Assembly: GCA_955652255.1 (NCBI GenBank) | Contig: CATPAW010000069.1 | Span: 1-6,095, forward strand | Source: an uncultured Chthoniobacterales bacterium | Lineage (GTDB): Bacteria; Verrucomicrobiota; Verrucomicrobiia; Chthoniobacterales; UBA10450 | Length of the DNA stretch: 6,095 bases | Direction: 5' to 3' | Shown here: piece after piece, positions 1-5,823 of the stretch | Layout of the letters: the number at the start of each line of letters is the position of its first letter | How positions within the stretch are numbered: the first letter of the stretch is position 1 | Notes under the pieces: generated by a model | The model's database searches: none | Told to the model about the DNA's origin: nothing | What the model saw: only the letters and a program-made list of their open reading frames with translations | Made by a program: the position numbers and the translations under genes

Positions 1-975
1 CCGCAATTTGGCCGCGAGCAAATTCGCGGTCGCGACGGCATCTTGCAGGGCGAGGTTGATCCCGACGCCGCCGGCGGGCGACATCGCGTGCGCGCTATCG
101 CCGATGCAAAGCAGTCCTTCGCGACACCATTTGCGCAGACGATTGATCTGGACGGTGAGCAATTTAATTTTCGACCAATCGTCCAGCTCGGTGATGCGCT
201 CCTTCAGGAAAGGCGCGAGCGCGACGATGTCATCGTACAAGGCGGGCAGCCCCCGCTGCTTGATCTCTTCGATGCCGCCCTTTGGAATAACGAAGCCAGC
301 CTGGTAATAATCGTCGCGATTAATCAGGACGAGTAGTTTGCCGTGACGAAAGAACCCAAATAATTGTTCCGGATCGCCTTCGCGTTTGGAGATATGCATC
401 CAAAGGACATCGATGGGCACGCCCAGCTCCTCGATCTCAAACTCGGCGCGCGTGTGCGTAAGGGCATGACGACCATCCGCGCCGATGACGAGATCGGCGC
501 GAAAATCGCGGTCGCCATCCGGAGTCTTCGCGCGCACCCCAGCCACACGTTCCTGATCGAAAATGAGATCGACTACTTCATGCTCCATGTGGATGACGAA
601 AGAAGGGAAGCATTTGGCTTTAGCGGCGAAAAAGTTCAGGAAATCCCATTGCGGCATGAAAGCGATGAACTTGCAGTGAGTCGGCAGCCGCGAGAAATCG
701 GCCATCGGGACAAGGTGACCATTGAAGATTCCTTTCAATTGCGGCACTTCCTGATGTGGCAGCTTCAGGAATTCATCCAGCAACCCGAGTTCGTGCATCA
801 ACTCAAGTGTGGAAGGATGAATGGTGTCGCCGCGAAAATCGCGTTTGAAATCAGCGTGCTTCTCCAGCACCACGACGTCCACACCCGCGCGGGCGAGCAA
901 ATAGCCCGTCAACATTCCGGCTGGTCCGCCACCGACGACGACGCAACGAGCGCGGATGTCAGGCGGCGTATTCAT
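1..975 (-). CDS. FAD-dependent monooxygenase-type oxidoreductase (3' end outside window)
   Basis: This is the N-terminal 325 residues of a flavoprotein of the UbiH/p-hydroxybenzoate hydroxylase fold. These are cytoplasmic enzymes that usually use FAD and NAD(P)H to hydroxylate or oxidise small, often aromatic, substrates. Reading down from the ATG at 975-973, the Rossmann fingerprint VVVGGGPAG is at residues 12-20, with the ribose-binding acidic residue at E38 (VVVLEK). An arginine-rich FRGDTIHPSTL segment follows near 47-57. The second flavin motif, DLVIGADGRH, is at 161-170, and the third, GDSAHAMSPAGGVGINLALQDA, is at about 292-313. The family is usually about 380-420 residues long, so some 60-90 residues probably lie left of position 1. 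No clear Shine-Dalgarno sequence precedes the start. The gene is divergent from the alcohol dehydrogenase, with 89 bases between the two starts. The substrate cannot be told from sequence; the fold assignment is firm, the exact reaction is not. Confidence 0.9.
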   Translation of the reverse strand, partial: MNTPPDIRARCVVVGGGPAGMLTGYLLARAGVDVVVLEKHADFKRDFRGDTIHPSTLELMHELGLLDEFLKLPHQEVPQLKGIFNGHLVPMADFSRLPTHCKFIAFMPQWDFLNFFAAKAKCFPSFVIHMEHEVVDLIFDQERVAGVRAKTPDGDRDFRADLVIGADGRHALTHTRAEFEIEELGVPIDVLWMHISKREGDPEQLFGFFRHGKLLVLINRDDYYQAGFVIPKGGIEEIKQRGLPALYDDIVALAPFLKERITELDDWSKIKLLTVQINRLRKWCREGLLCIGDSAHAMSPAGGVGINLALQDAVATANLLAAKLR

Positions 976-1055
976 GAAATTTGGAGATCAATTCTAGCAT
1001 CGCGCTCGGAGATCGTCGATTCACCTAGCAAGCATTCGTGTTGTTTTTTAGAAAG

Positions 1056-1062
1056 AAGAGGA
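1056..1062 (+). promoter_or_regulatory. Possible ribosome binding site deciding the alcohol dehydrogenase start
   Basis: AAGAGGA ends two bases before the ATG at 1065. The spacing is short, but it is the only purine-rich Shine-Dalgarno-like element near the candidate starts. It favours 1065 over the in-frame GTG at 1038, which has no such element and would add nine residues unlike the family's N-terminus. ATG codons at 1077 and 1089 are also possible starts, because family homology proper begins around MRVALV at 1089. Confidence 0.4.
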
Positions 1063-1064
1063 CG

Positions 1065-2105
1065 ATGGAAAAAGTTATGGCGAAAAAAATGCGTGTCGCG
1101 TTGGTCCCGCACGCGAAGGGACCGTTTGAGATCGTGGAGCGGGAAATTCCGGAACCACAGGCCGGATGGGTACGAATCAAGGTCCAGGCCTGCGGCGTCT
1201 GTCATAGCGACTCCTTAGTCAAAGATGGGACCTGGCCAGGTATTCAATATCCGAGAATTCCCGGACATGAGGTCATCGGAATCATTGACGCCGGTGGGTC
1301 GGGCGTGGCGGAATGGAAATTGGGTCAACGAGTAGGCGTCGGCTGGCACGCTGGACATTGTGGACATTGTGATTCCTGCCGGTGCGGCGATTTCTTCGCC
1401 TGTCAGGTGGCCCTGCTAACGACCGGGATTTCGTTCGATGGCGGTTACGCCGAATACATGACAGCTCCCGCGGCTGCACTGGCGCTGGTGCCGGAAGATT
1501 TGTCTTCGGTCGACAGTGCGCCGCTCATGTGCGCCGGCATTACAACGTTCAACGCGCTTCGTAACAGTGGCGCGCGACCGGGCGATGTCGTCGGCGTGCT
1601 CGGGATCGGTGGACTAGGTCATCTCGGTGTTCAGTTCGCTGCCAAGATGGGGTTCAAAACGGTGGCGATCGCGCGCGGCAAGGACAAAGGACCGCTCGCG
1701 AAAAAGCTCGGTGCGAGCCATTACATCGACAGTCAGGAGAAAAATCCGGCCGCGGAACTCACCAAGTTGGGCGGCGCCAAAGTGATCATCGCCACAGTCA
1801 CGAACGCCGACGCCATGACCGCAGTGCTCGGTGGTTTGGCTGCAAACGGTGTGCTCATGGTGATCGGCGCGGCCGGTCCACTTTCCGTCGATCCGATTCT
1901 GCTCATCGGCGGTCGCCGGTCGGTCAAGGGCTGGTATTCCGGCACATCGATTGATTCGCAGGATACACTCAGGTTCAGTGCGCTGGCCGGCGTGCAATCG
2001 ATGAATGAGATCTTTCCGCTCGAGAAAGCCGCCGAGGCCTACGAACGGATGATGAGCGGTAAAGCGCGCTTCCGCGTCGTTCTCAGTATGGAAAGCAAAG
2101 GCTGA
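1065..2105 (+). CDS. Zinc-dependent alcohol dehydrogenase, medium-chain (MDR) family
   Basis: A 346-residue zinc-dependent dehydrogenase that interconverts alcohols and aldehydes or ketones with NAD(P)H in the cytoplasm. Numbered from the ATG at 1065, the predicted catalytic zinc ligands are C46 (CGVCHSD), H68 (GHE, with E69) and C156 (APLMCAGIT). The structural zinc ligands C99, C102, C105 and C113 are all present, with an extra cysteine at C107. The substrate-side helix DGGYAEY is at 125-131. The Rossmann motif GIGGLGHLG is at 180-188. The second beta strand is followed by R204-G205-K206 rather than an acidic residue, which suggests NADP preference (inference). Length and domain order are normal for the family, close to AdhA/CAD-like bacterial enzymes. 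The start is uncertain among 1038 (GTG), 1065, 1077 and 1089. It faces the membrane-protein gene tail to tail across 67 bases that hold no convincing terminator. The natural substrate is unknown. Confidence 0.95.
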   Translation: MEKVMAKKMRVALVPHAKGPFEIVEREIPEPQAGWVRIKVQACGVCHSDSLVKDGTWPGIQYPRIPGHEVIGIIDAGGSGVAEWKLGQRVGVGWHAGHCGHCDSCRCGDFFACQVALLTTGISFDGGYAEYMTAPAAALALVPEDLSSVDSAPLMCAGITTFNALRNSGARPGDVVGVLGIGGLGHLGVQFAAKMGFKTVAIARGKDKGPLAKKLGASHYIDSQEKNPAAELTKLGGAKVIIATVTNADAMTAVLGGLAANGVLMVIGAAGPLSVDPILLIGGRRSVKGWYSGTSIDSQDTLRFSALAGVQSMNEIFPLEKAAEAYERMMSGKARFRVVLSMESKG

Positions 2106-2172
2106 AACGACCTTTAGCCGCTGCTTGCATTGGCAAACATGCGCAACCCCGCGATAACTGCCTGGCACATTC

Positions 2173-2748
2173 TTAGACCAGCGTGTGAAAGATGGCGAAG
2201 CTGATGATGACCGTTTGGATGAGAAAGAAGATGGCGTAGAACTGGTGGTAACGCTCGTTGCGCGTAATCGCGGCGATAGTTAAGCCCGTTAAAGCCACCG
2301 CAATGCTGATGTAATACCGCCAGCCTTGCTCAAGAAAATGAGGTATGCCCTTGAGCAGAGTGTCCACAATATCAACCGGCGTAAACAGGGCGAAGAGGAT
2401 GAAGAAAGCGCGATGATTTGCATAGTAATGGGTCTTGTAGTCAACGGCTAGATCGACATCGCCTTCCCGCGGAAAAAGCAGCATTGAAGCGAGATACAAG
2501 ATCGTCGGCGAGATCAGGACAAAGACGAAGAGGAAAAAGGTCCACGGTTGCTGGTCGCGCCAGCGGTAGAAGATCCACCACGCGATAACCAGATACAGGA
2601 AAAGATTGACGATCCAGACGGCGTGCACCCAATAAATGCGCCGATGGGAGCGCGCTTGCAGCATTTCGCCGACGCCGGCGAGCACGCGCGTCATGCCCAA
2701 CGCGAGAATGATCGAAATGAGAACGGAGAGGTAACTGAACGGATCCAT
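2173..2748 (-). CDS. Conserved six-helix integral membrane protein, function unknown
   Basis: A 191-residue protein with no enzyme motif that I recognise. Hydrophobic stretches suggest six membrane helices at about residues 3-25, 39-61, 69-92, 113-133, 143-161 and 168-190. They are separated by short charged loops such as QARSHRR (31-37), YRWRDQQ (61-67), FPREGDVD (92-99) and TRNERYH (162-168). There is no cleavable signal peptide; the first helix begins almost at the N-terminus (MDPFSYLSVLISIILALG), a beginning I associate with a widespread family of bacterial hypothetical proteins. The start is the ATG at 2748-2746, with no evident Shine-Dalgarno sequence. It stands alone on the minus strand, convergent with the alcohol dehydrogenase and divergent from the hicB gene, so context gives no functional hint. 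The composition and sustained amphipathic pattern make it a real gene, but any role (transport, sensing, scaffold) would be guesswork. Confidence 0.85.
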   Translation of the reverse strand: MDPFSYLSVLISIILALGMTRVLAGVGEMLQARSHRRIYWVHAVWIVNLFLYLVIAWWIFYRWRDQQPWTFFLFVFVLISPTILYLASMLLFPREGDVDLAVDYKTHYYANHRAFFILFALFTPVDIVDTLLKGIPHFLEQGWRYYISIAVALTGLTIAAITRNERYHQFYAIFFLIQTVIISFAIFHTLV

Positions 2749-2773
2749 TGGTGAGAAATGTTTGATGTGAGAG

Positions 2774-2799
2774 GCTTGATGCTAGCATGCATCGCAAGC
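2774..2799. repeat. Imperfect inverted repeat in the divergent spacer
   Basis: GCTTGATGC at 2774-2782 can pair with GCATC plus AAGC at 2789-2799, giving nine base pairs with a two-base bulge (GC, 2794-2795) and a six-base loop (TAGCAT). It contains the exact palindrome ATGCTAGCAT. It lies 26 bases upstream of the membrane-protein start and about 80 bases upstream of hicB, so it could be an operator or a 5' leader hairpin. No T-run follows on either strand, which argues against a terminator. Confidence 0.35.
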
Positions 2800-2840
2800 G
2801 GTTTGGGATCTCCTCGTATTTTCCGCCGATCGCAGCTCGA

Positions 2841-2852
2841 TTGACGCGTCAA
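2841..2852. promoter_or_regulatory. Perfect 12-base palindrome, candidate operator
   Basis: TTGACGCGTCAA reads identically on both strands. It lies 25 bases before the hicB start and its left half is also the best -35-like hexamer of the spacer. That placement would suit a dimeric repressor site. The short HicB encoded here has no visible DNA-binding domain, so a different regulator would be needed. A palindrome of this length can also arise by chance. Confidence 0.3.
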
Positions 2853-2869
2853 AGCACTCGAGGTACGCT
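2841..2869 (+). promoter_or_regulatory. Possible sigma70-like promoter for hicB
   Basis: TTGACG (2841-2846) matches five of six bases of a -35 box. It is followed after exactly 17 bases by TACGCT (2864-2869), which matches the -10 consensus at only three of six positions. Transcription would then begin very close to the ATG at 2878, giving an almost leaderless message, consistent with the absence of a Shine-Dalgarno sequence. The weak -10 keeps this tentative. Confidence 0.3.
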
Positions 2870-2877
2870 TTAAAACG

Positions 2878-3084
2878 ATGAAGCGAAAATTTCACGTGAC
2901 GTTGTTGGAGCACGACGAGGGCGTTTCGGTTAGTTGTCCAGAGCTTCCCGGTTGTCACTCCCAGGGGAACACGATCGATGAAACGTTGGCAAACATCGAG
3001 GACGCAATTCGCGACTACGTGGAGTTGTACGGCGAGCCCAAAACGCGATGCGAGATTCGCGAAATGGAAGTCGTGACCGGCTAA
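2878..3084 (+). CDS. hicB: HicB-type antitoxin (short form)
   Basis: A 68-residue protein covering the HicB fold, a degenerate RNase H-like domain that binds and blocks the HicA mRNA interferase. Family hallmarks are visible in order: the beta strand FHVTLLEHDEG (5-15), VSVSCPELPGCHSQGNT (16-32) carrying the typical CPELPGC-SQG-T signature, and the helix IDETLANIEDAIRDYVELYG (33-52). It ends soon after, with no C-terminal helix-turn-helix or ribbon-helix-helix, so it belongs to the short HicB class that does not visibly bind DNA. The antitoxin gene precedes the toxin gene, an order known for this class and opposite to E. coli hicAB. Its stop is three bases from the ATG of the hicA remnant, so translation was probably coupled. 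Because that toxin is frameshifted, HicB may now be an orphan antitoxin. Confidence 0.88.
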   Translation: MKRKFHVTLLEHDEGVSVSCPELPGCHSQGNTIDETLANIEDAIRDYVELYGEPKTRCEIREMEVVTG

Positions 3085-3087
3085 TTG

Positions 3088-3301
3088 ATGCCAAAGCTTC
3101 CTGGCGTAAATCATTTGCGCGCAATCAAAGCTCTAGAGAAAGCTGGCTTTCATATTGATCGACAAGGGCAGCATATCTTTTATGTCGAAAGGATCGGTCA
3201 GAGTCGTCGTGCCGCGCAATAATCCAGTCGATGCTTTCACGATGGCCGCAATCGCGCGCGATGCGGGCCTGACAATCGGCGAATTCAAACGGCTGCTCTA
3301 A
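3088..3301 (+). pseudogene. hicA: HicA-type toxin, disrupted by a +1 frameshift
   Basis: The frame from the ATG at 3088 gives MPKLPGVNHLRAIKALEKAG and continues through FHIDRQGQHIF, the N-terminal half of a HicA mRNA interferase (double-stranded-RNA-binding-like fold). It includes the glycine-x-histidine segment that holds the active-site His (H29). It then leaves the family and stops at 3220-3222 after 44 residues. The next frame, from 3182 to the stop at 3299-3301, encodes the missing second half: MSKGSVRVVVPRNNPVDAF, then TMAAIARDAGLTIGEFKRLL. The two halves join cleanly if one T of the run at 3178-3181 is removed, restoring a protein of about 70 residues, the normal length. Both halves are free of other damage, so the lesion is recent or is a sequencing or assembly error. 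As written, no active HicA is expected. Confidence 0.85.
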
Positions 3302-3312
3302 GCGACGTTACC

Positions 3313-4890
3313 GTGAAAGCCAAGTATGACGTCGTGATTTTAGGAGCGGGCCACAACGGACTCGTCGCGGCGGGTTATCTGGGTCGGGCGGGATTGAGTG
3401 TGCTGCTCCTGGAGAAGAACGATTACATTGGCGGCGCGACGACTTCGCAGAAGGTGTTTCCGGACTACGACGCGCGGTTGTCACGCTATTCGTATCTGGT
3501 CAGCTTGTTCCCGGAGAAGATCATTCGCGATCTCGGGCTGAATCTCGAGCTACGCAGACGCGCGACCGGGTCGTTCACACCCTACGTCAAGGACGAGCGG
3601 CATGACGGTTTGCTCTTGAGCAACGTCGACGAAGAAAAGAGCCAGCAATCGGTCGTCGATCTTACCGGAAGCGACATCGAGCACGAGCAGATGAAGAAGT
3701 TTTACAATCTGTCACGTGTCTTCGCCGAACATGTCTGGGACACGATGCTGGAGCCGCTCGTTGCGAAAGAAGAGTTCCGGCGCCGGTTCGATGTCGATGA
3801 TGTTTCCCGCGAAGCGTGGCGCAGTCTCGCGGAAGAACCGCTCGGGCGCGCGATCGAACGTTATTTGCAAAACGATTTGGTGCGCGGCCTCGTGCTCACC
3901 GACGGGAAGATCGGCATCTTCACCCATCCGCACGATCCTTCGCTCGTGCAGAACCGGTGTTTCCTTTATCATCTCATCGGCAATAAGACGGGCGAATGGA
4001 AGGTGCCGGTCGGCGGCATGGGCGCGGTCGCGAGCGAATTGGAACAAGCCGCCCGCAAGAGCGACGCCGAAATGTTAACGAATGTCGATCTTCGCGCGCT
4101 GGATGTGAACGGAACGAAACGCAGCGTCGAGTTCGAGATCGATGAAAAACGGCAGACGGTCGAGGCGCGGTATCTTCTGGTAAACTTTGGCCGGAACGTT
4201 CTGGCGAAGTTCGTCGGTAAACTATATCAGCCGAATACTGCGGATGAAGGCGCCGTATTCAAGATCAACATGCTCCTGCGCCGGTTGCCGAAGCTGAAGG
4301 CGACGCGTTACCCGGCCGCTGAGGCTTTCTGCGGGACGTTTCATAGCGACGAAGGCTACGAGCAAATGAATGTCAGCTATGACCAAGCCAGGGAAGGCCG
4401 GTTGCCGAACAAAACGCCGTGCGAATGTTATTGCCACACGCTCACCGACGACAGCATTCTCGCGCCGGAACTGCGAGCGCAAGGCTTTCACACGATGACT
4501 CTCTTCGGGCTTGATACGCCATGGAGTTTGTTTGCGCGCGACAATAAAACGATGAGAACGCTCGCGGAGAAAAAATTCATCGAAAGCATCAATCAGTGGC
4601 TGGAAGAGCCACTCGAAGATTGTCTCGCCGTCGCACGCGATGGGACTCTCTGCATCGAAAGCAAAAGCCCGGTCGATATCGAGGACGCGCTCGGAATGTA
4701 TCATGGCAACATTTTTCAGGACGCGCCGACGTGGCCGTTCGCGACCACGAAGGAAAAGGCCGGCAGGTGGGGCGTCGAGACGGAGTACGAGAATGTCTTT
4801 CTCTGCGGCTCAAGCGCGCAGCGCGGCGGGGCTGTCAGCGGTATTCCCGGGCACAACGCGGCGATGAAGTTGCTTCAGGCTAAGCACTAG
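3313..4890 (+). CDS. PYROXD2/phytoene desaturase-like FAD-dependent oxidoreductase
   Basis: A 525-residue NAD(P)/FAD-dependent oxidoreductase of the CrtI-type amine oxidase superfamily (COG1233). The N-terminal dinucleotide-binding motif VVILGAGHNGLVAAGYLGRAG is at residues 7-27, followed by the FAD-ribose acidic residue E34 and the family's LLLEKNDYIGGAT segment (31-43). The C-terminal flavin-binding signature, LCGSSAQRGGAVSGIPGHNAA, lies near 497-517. Length is typical. Such proteins are often labelled phytoene desaturase, but the resemblance to human PYROXD2 seems stronger, and no carotenoid genes are nearby, so a desaturase role is not supported; the substrate is unknown. The start is GTG at 3313, because the Rossmann strand begins only five residues later and no in-frame ATG precedes it. 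No Shine-Dalgarno sequence is seen. It begins 11 bases after the hicA stop and ends 28 bases before the NTF2-like gene, so it may belong to one transcription unit. Confidence 0.93.
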   Translation: MKAKYDVVILGAGHNGLVAAGYLGRAGLSVLLLEKNDYIGGATTSQKVFPDYDARLSRYSYLVSLFPEKIIRDLGLNLELRRRATGSFTPYVKDERHDGLLLSNVDEEKSQQSVVDLTGSDIEHEQMKKFYNLSRVFAEHVWDTMLEPLVAKEEFRRRFDVDDVSREAWRSLAEEPLGRAIERYLQNDLVRGLVLTDGKIGIFTHPHDPSLVQNRCFLYHLIGNKTGEWKVPVGGMGAVASELEQAARKSDAEMLTNVDLRALDVNGTKRSVEFEIDEKRQTVEARYLLVNFGRNVLAKFVGKLYQPNTADEGAVFKINMLLRRLPKLKATRYPAAEAFCGTFHSDEGYEQMNVSYDQAREGRLPNKTPCECYCHTLTDDSILAPELRAQGFHTMTLFGLDTPWSLFARDNKTMRTLAEKKFIESINQWLEEPLEDCLAVARDGTLCIESKSPVDIEDALGMYHGNIFQDAPTWPFATTKEKAGRWGVETEYENVFLCGSSAQRGGAVSGIPGHNAAMKLLQAKH

Positions 4891-4900
4891 AAGGAAAACA

Positions 4901-4921
4901 CCCAACGCTCAACGCCCAATG
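4901..4921 (+). repeat. Three tandem heptamers abutting a start codon
   Basis: CCCAACG, CTCAACG and CCCAATG occur head to tail, and the last contains the ATG (4919-4921) of the NTF2-like gene. The consensus is CYCAAYG. Short tandem heptamers of this type occur in some environmental bacterial genomes; I recall similar CCAACGCTCAACG strings from Verrucomicrobiota assemblies but cannot verify that here. The array occupies the spot where a Shine-Dalgarno sequence would normally lie; the nearest one (AAGGA, 4891-4895) is 23 bases from the ATG. Confidence 0.6.
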
Positions 4922-5398
4922 TCGAAGTCAGAAGCCAATCCCGATGATGTTGCTACAATCGACGCAATTATCGCGGCCGCGTACGATTCGATTTCCGGAC
5001 CGGCTGGTAAGAAGCGCGATTGGGATCGGGAACGCTCTTTGTTTATTCCCGGCGCGCGTTTGATTCCGACCGCGAAGAAGGCCGGGGAGGGTGATGTCGA
5101 TGCGCCACAAGTTTTGGATGTGGACGCTTACATCGCGCGTGTGGAACCGTATTTTCAGAAGAACGGATTTTTCGAGCGGGAGATTGCGCGCCGCACCGAG
5201 CAGTTCGGTAACATTGCGCATGCCTGGAGCACGTACGAATCGCGACACAAAGCAGGCGATTCTGAACCATTCATGCGCGGGGTCAACAGCATTCAGCTGT
5301 CCTACGACGGCAGTCGTTGGTGGATCGTGACCATTTACTGGCAGCACGAGAGCAGCGAGCATCTGATCTCGGAAAAATATCTCGAAACAAAAGGTTAA
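4919..5398 (+). CDS. NTF2-like (SnoaL-type) small protein
   Basis: A 159-residue soluble protein with the layout of the NTF2-like superfamily, a cone-shaped alpha+beta barrel used by ketosteroid isomerases, SnoaL cyclases and many proteins of unknown role. An N-terminal helix (DVATIDAIIAAAYDSISGP, 9-27) is followed by DWDRERSLFIPGARLIPT (34-51), the usual helix-to-strand pattern around the pocket. The later beta strands are FEREIARRTEQFGNIAHAW (about 85-103), GVNSIQLSYDGSRWWIVTIYWQ (120-141) and a short tail. No catalytic Asp/His set can be assigned with confidence. There is no signal peptide. It follows the PYROXD2-like gene by 28 bases and is likely co-transcribed, so it may be an accessory or isomerase partner, but that is inference from spacing only. 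The ATG at 4919 is the first plausible start. Confidence 0.82.
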   Translation: MSKSEANPDDVATIDAIIAAAYDSISGPAGKKRDWDRERSLFIPGARLIPTAKKAGEGDVDAPQVLDVDAYIARVEPYFQKNGFFEREIARRTEQFGNIAHAWSTYESRHKAGDSEPFMRGVNSIQLSYDGSRWWIVTIYWQHESSEHLISEKYLETKG

Positions 5399-5462
5399 GA
5401 GTTGTTGGTCGAGAATTGAGAGAAGTGCCGGCTCGTAATTGTGCTCACGCTCGTGATCGGCT

Positions 5463-5478
5463 GGGAGCCTGTGCTCCC
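5463..5478. repeat. Short hairpin between convergent genes
   Basis: GGGAGC (5463-5468), a CTGT loop and GCTCCC (5473-5478) form a perfect six-base-pair stem, extendable to TGGG-AGC with one bulged G. No T-run follows on either strand, so it is not a classical Rho-independent terminator. It lies 64 bases after the NTF2-like stop and could be a dispersed repeat unit or a simple 3' hairpin. Confidence 0.4.
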
Positions 5479-5495
5479 CAATCCGAAGATTGCGC

Positions 5496-5536
5496 GGTTC
5501 GCCGTGGCTCAGAAATTCGGCGAACCTCTTTCGTTT
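5496..5536 (+). terminator. Likely Rho-independent terminator of the NTF2-like transcript
   Basis: GGTTCGCCG (5496-5504) and CGGCGAACC (5518-5526) are perfect inverted repeats of nine bases around a 13-base loop. They are followed directly by the T-rich tail TCTTTCGTTTT. The stem is GC-rich and sits about 100 bases after the stop at 5398, suiting the plus strand. The long loop and interrupted T-run make it less than ideal. It overlaps the last six codons and stop of the minus-strand gene at 5509-5823. Confidence 0.55.
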
Positions 5537-5823
5537 TGATCGATAATGCTCGGACTTGGTAAAGGCGTTGCACTTTCATTTTTATTTCGCGGCTTCCTTC
5601 GCGTACTTTTTGGCGGCGACGAGGATGGCGCTGTCTGATATTTTCTCCACGGGTGTCTCTTGTCGATGTACGGCACGGGCTGCGGCTGTGTGGCGCGATA
5701 ATGTTTCGCGACCAAACCGAGAACAAACGCCGCGAGAATGAAAATGATCACGCGTTTTTCTTCCCGTGTGAGGACGAGACGCTGCTTGAGCTCGTCGAAC
5801 GTCCAGTGTGCAGGAAATTTCAA
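5509..5823 (-). CDS. Small single-pass membrane protein with Pro/Ser/basic-rich tail, unknown function
   Basis: A 104-residue protein I do not recognise at family level. Residues 1-23 are a charged cytoplasm-like segment (WTFDELKQRL, then LTREEKR). Residues 24-40 form one hydrophobic helix (VIIFILAAFVLGLVA), followed by KHYRATQPQPVPY and a tail of about 55 residues rich in proline, serine, lysine and arginine with no evident fold. The start is TTG at 5823-5821, which overlaps the TGA of the upstream KTSC gene (shared TTGA), so translation is probably coupled; no ATG is available in frame. A TREEKR-then-helix arrangement is common in small anchors and in the N-terminal anchor of ComEA-type proteins, but no helix-hairpin-helix domain follows here. 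The 3' end overlaps the plus-strand terminator hairpin. The ordered N-terminal half and the coupling support a real gene; the tail is weaker evidence. Confidence 0.65.
   Translation of the reverse strand: MKFPAHWTFDELKQRLVLTREEKRVIIFILAAFVLGLVAKHYRATQPQPVPYIDKRHPWRKYQTAPSSSPPKSTRRKPRNKNESATPLPSPSIIDQNERGSPNF

Noticed and set aside
976..1064. Promoters in the divergent spacer of the FAD enzyme and the alcohol dehydrogenase
   Set aside because: No pair of -35 and -10 boxes with acceptable spacing could be made out on either strand.
364..1218. A 284-codon plus-strand open frame opposite the FAD monooxygenase
   Set aside because: It is antisense to a gene with clear flavin-binding motifs, runs into the alcohol dehydrogenase in another frame, and its translation is Arg/Ser/His-rich without any domain.
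1614..2168. A 184-codon minus-strand open frame opposite the alcohol dehydrogenase
   Set aside because: It mirrors the codon pattern of the real gene and shows no family features.
2106..2172. Terminator between the alcohol dehydrogenase and the membrane-protein gene
   Set aside because: Only four-base stems such as TTGC/GCAA can be formed and there is no T-run.
3172..3190. Programmed +1 frameshift to make full-length HicA
   Set aside because: UUU-U could let tRNA-Phe slip, but the next zero-frame codon is an ordinary UAU, there is no stop or rare codon to cause a pause, and no stimulatory structure is evident. Mutation or error is simpler.
3313..4890. Assignment as a carotenoid phytoene desaturase (crtI)
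   Set aside because: The motifs fit the wider superfamily, the closest resemblance is to PYROXD2-like proteins, and no crtB, crtE or other carotenoid gene is in the window.
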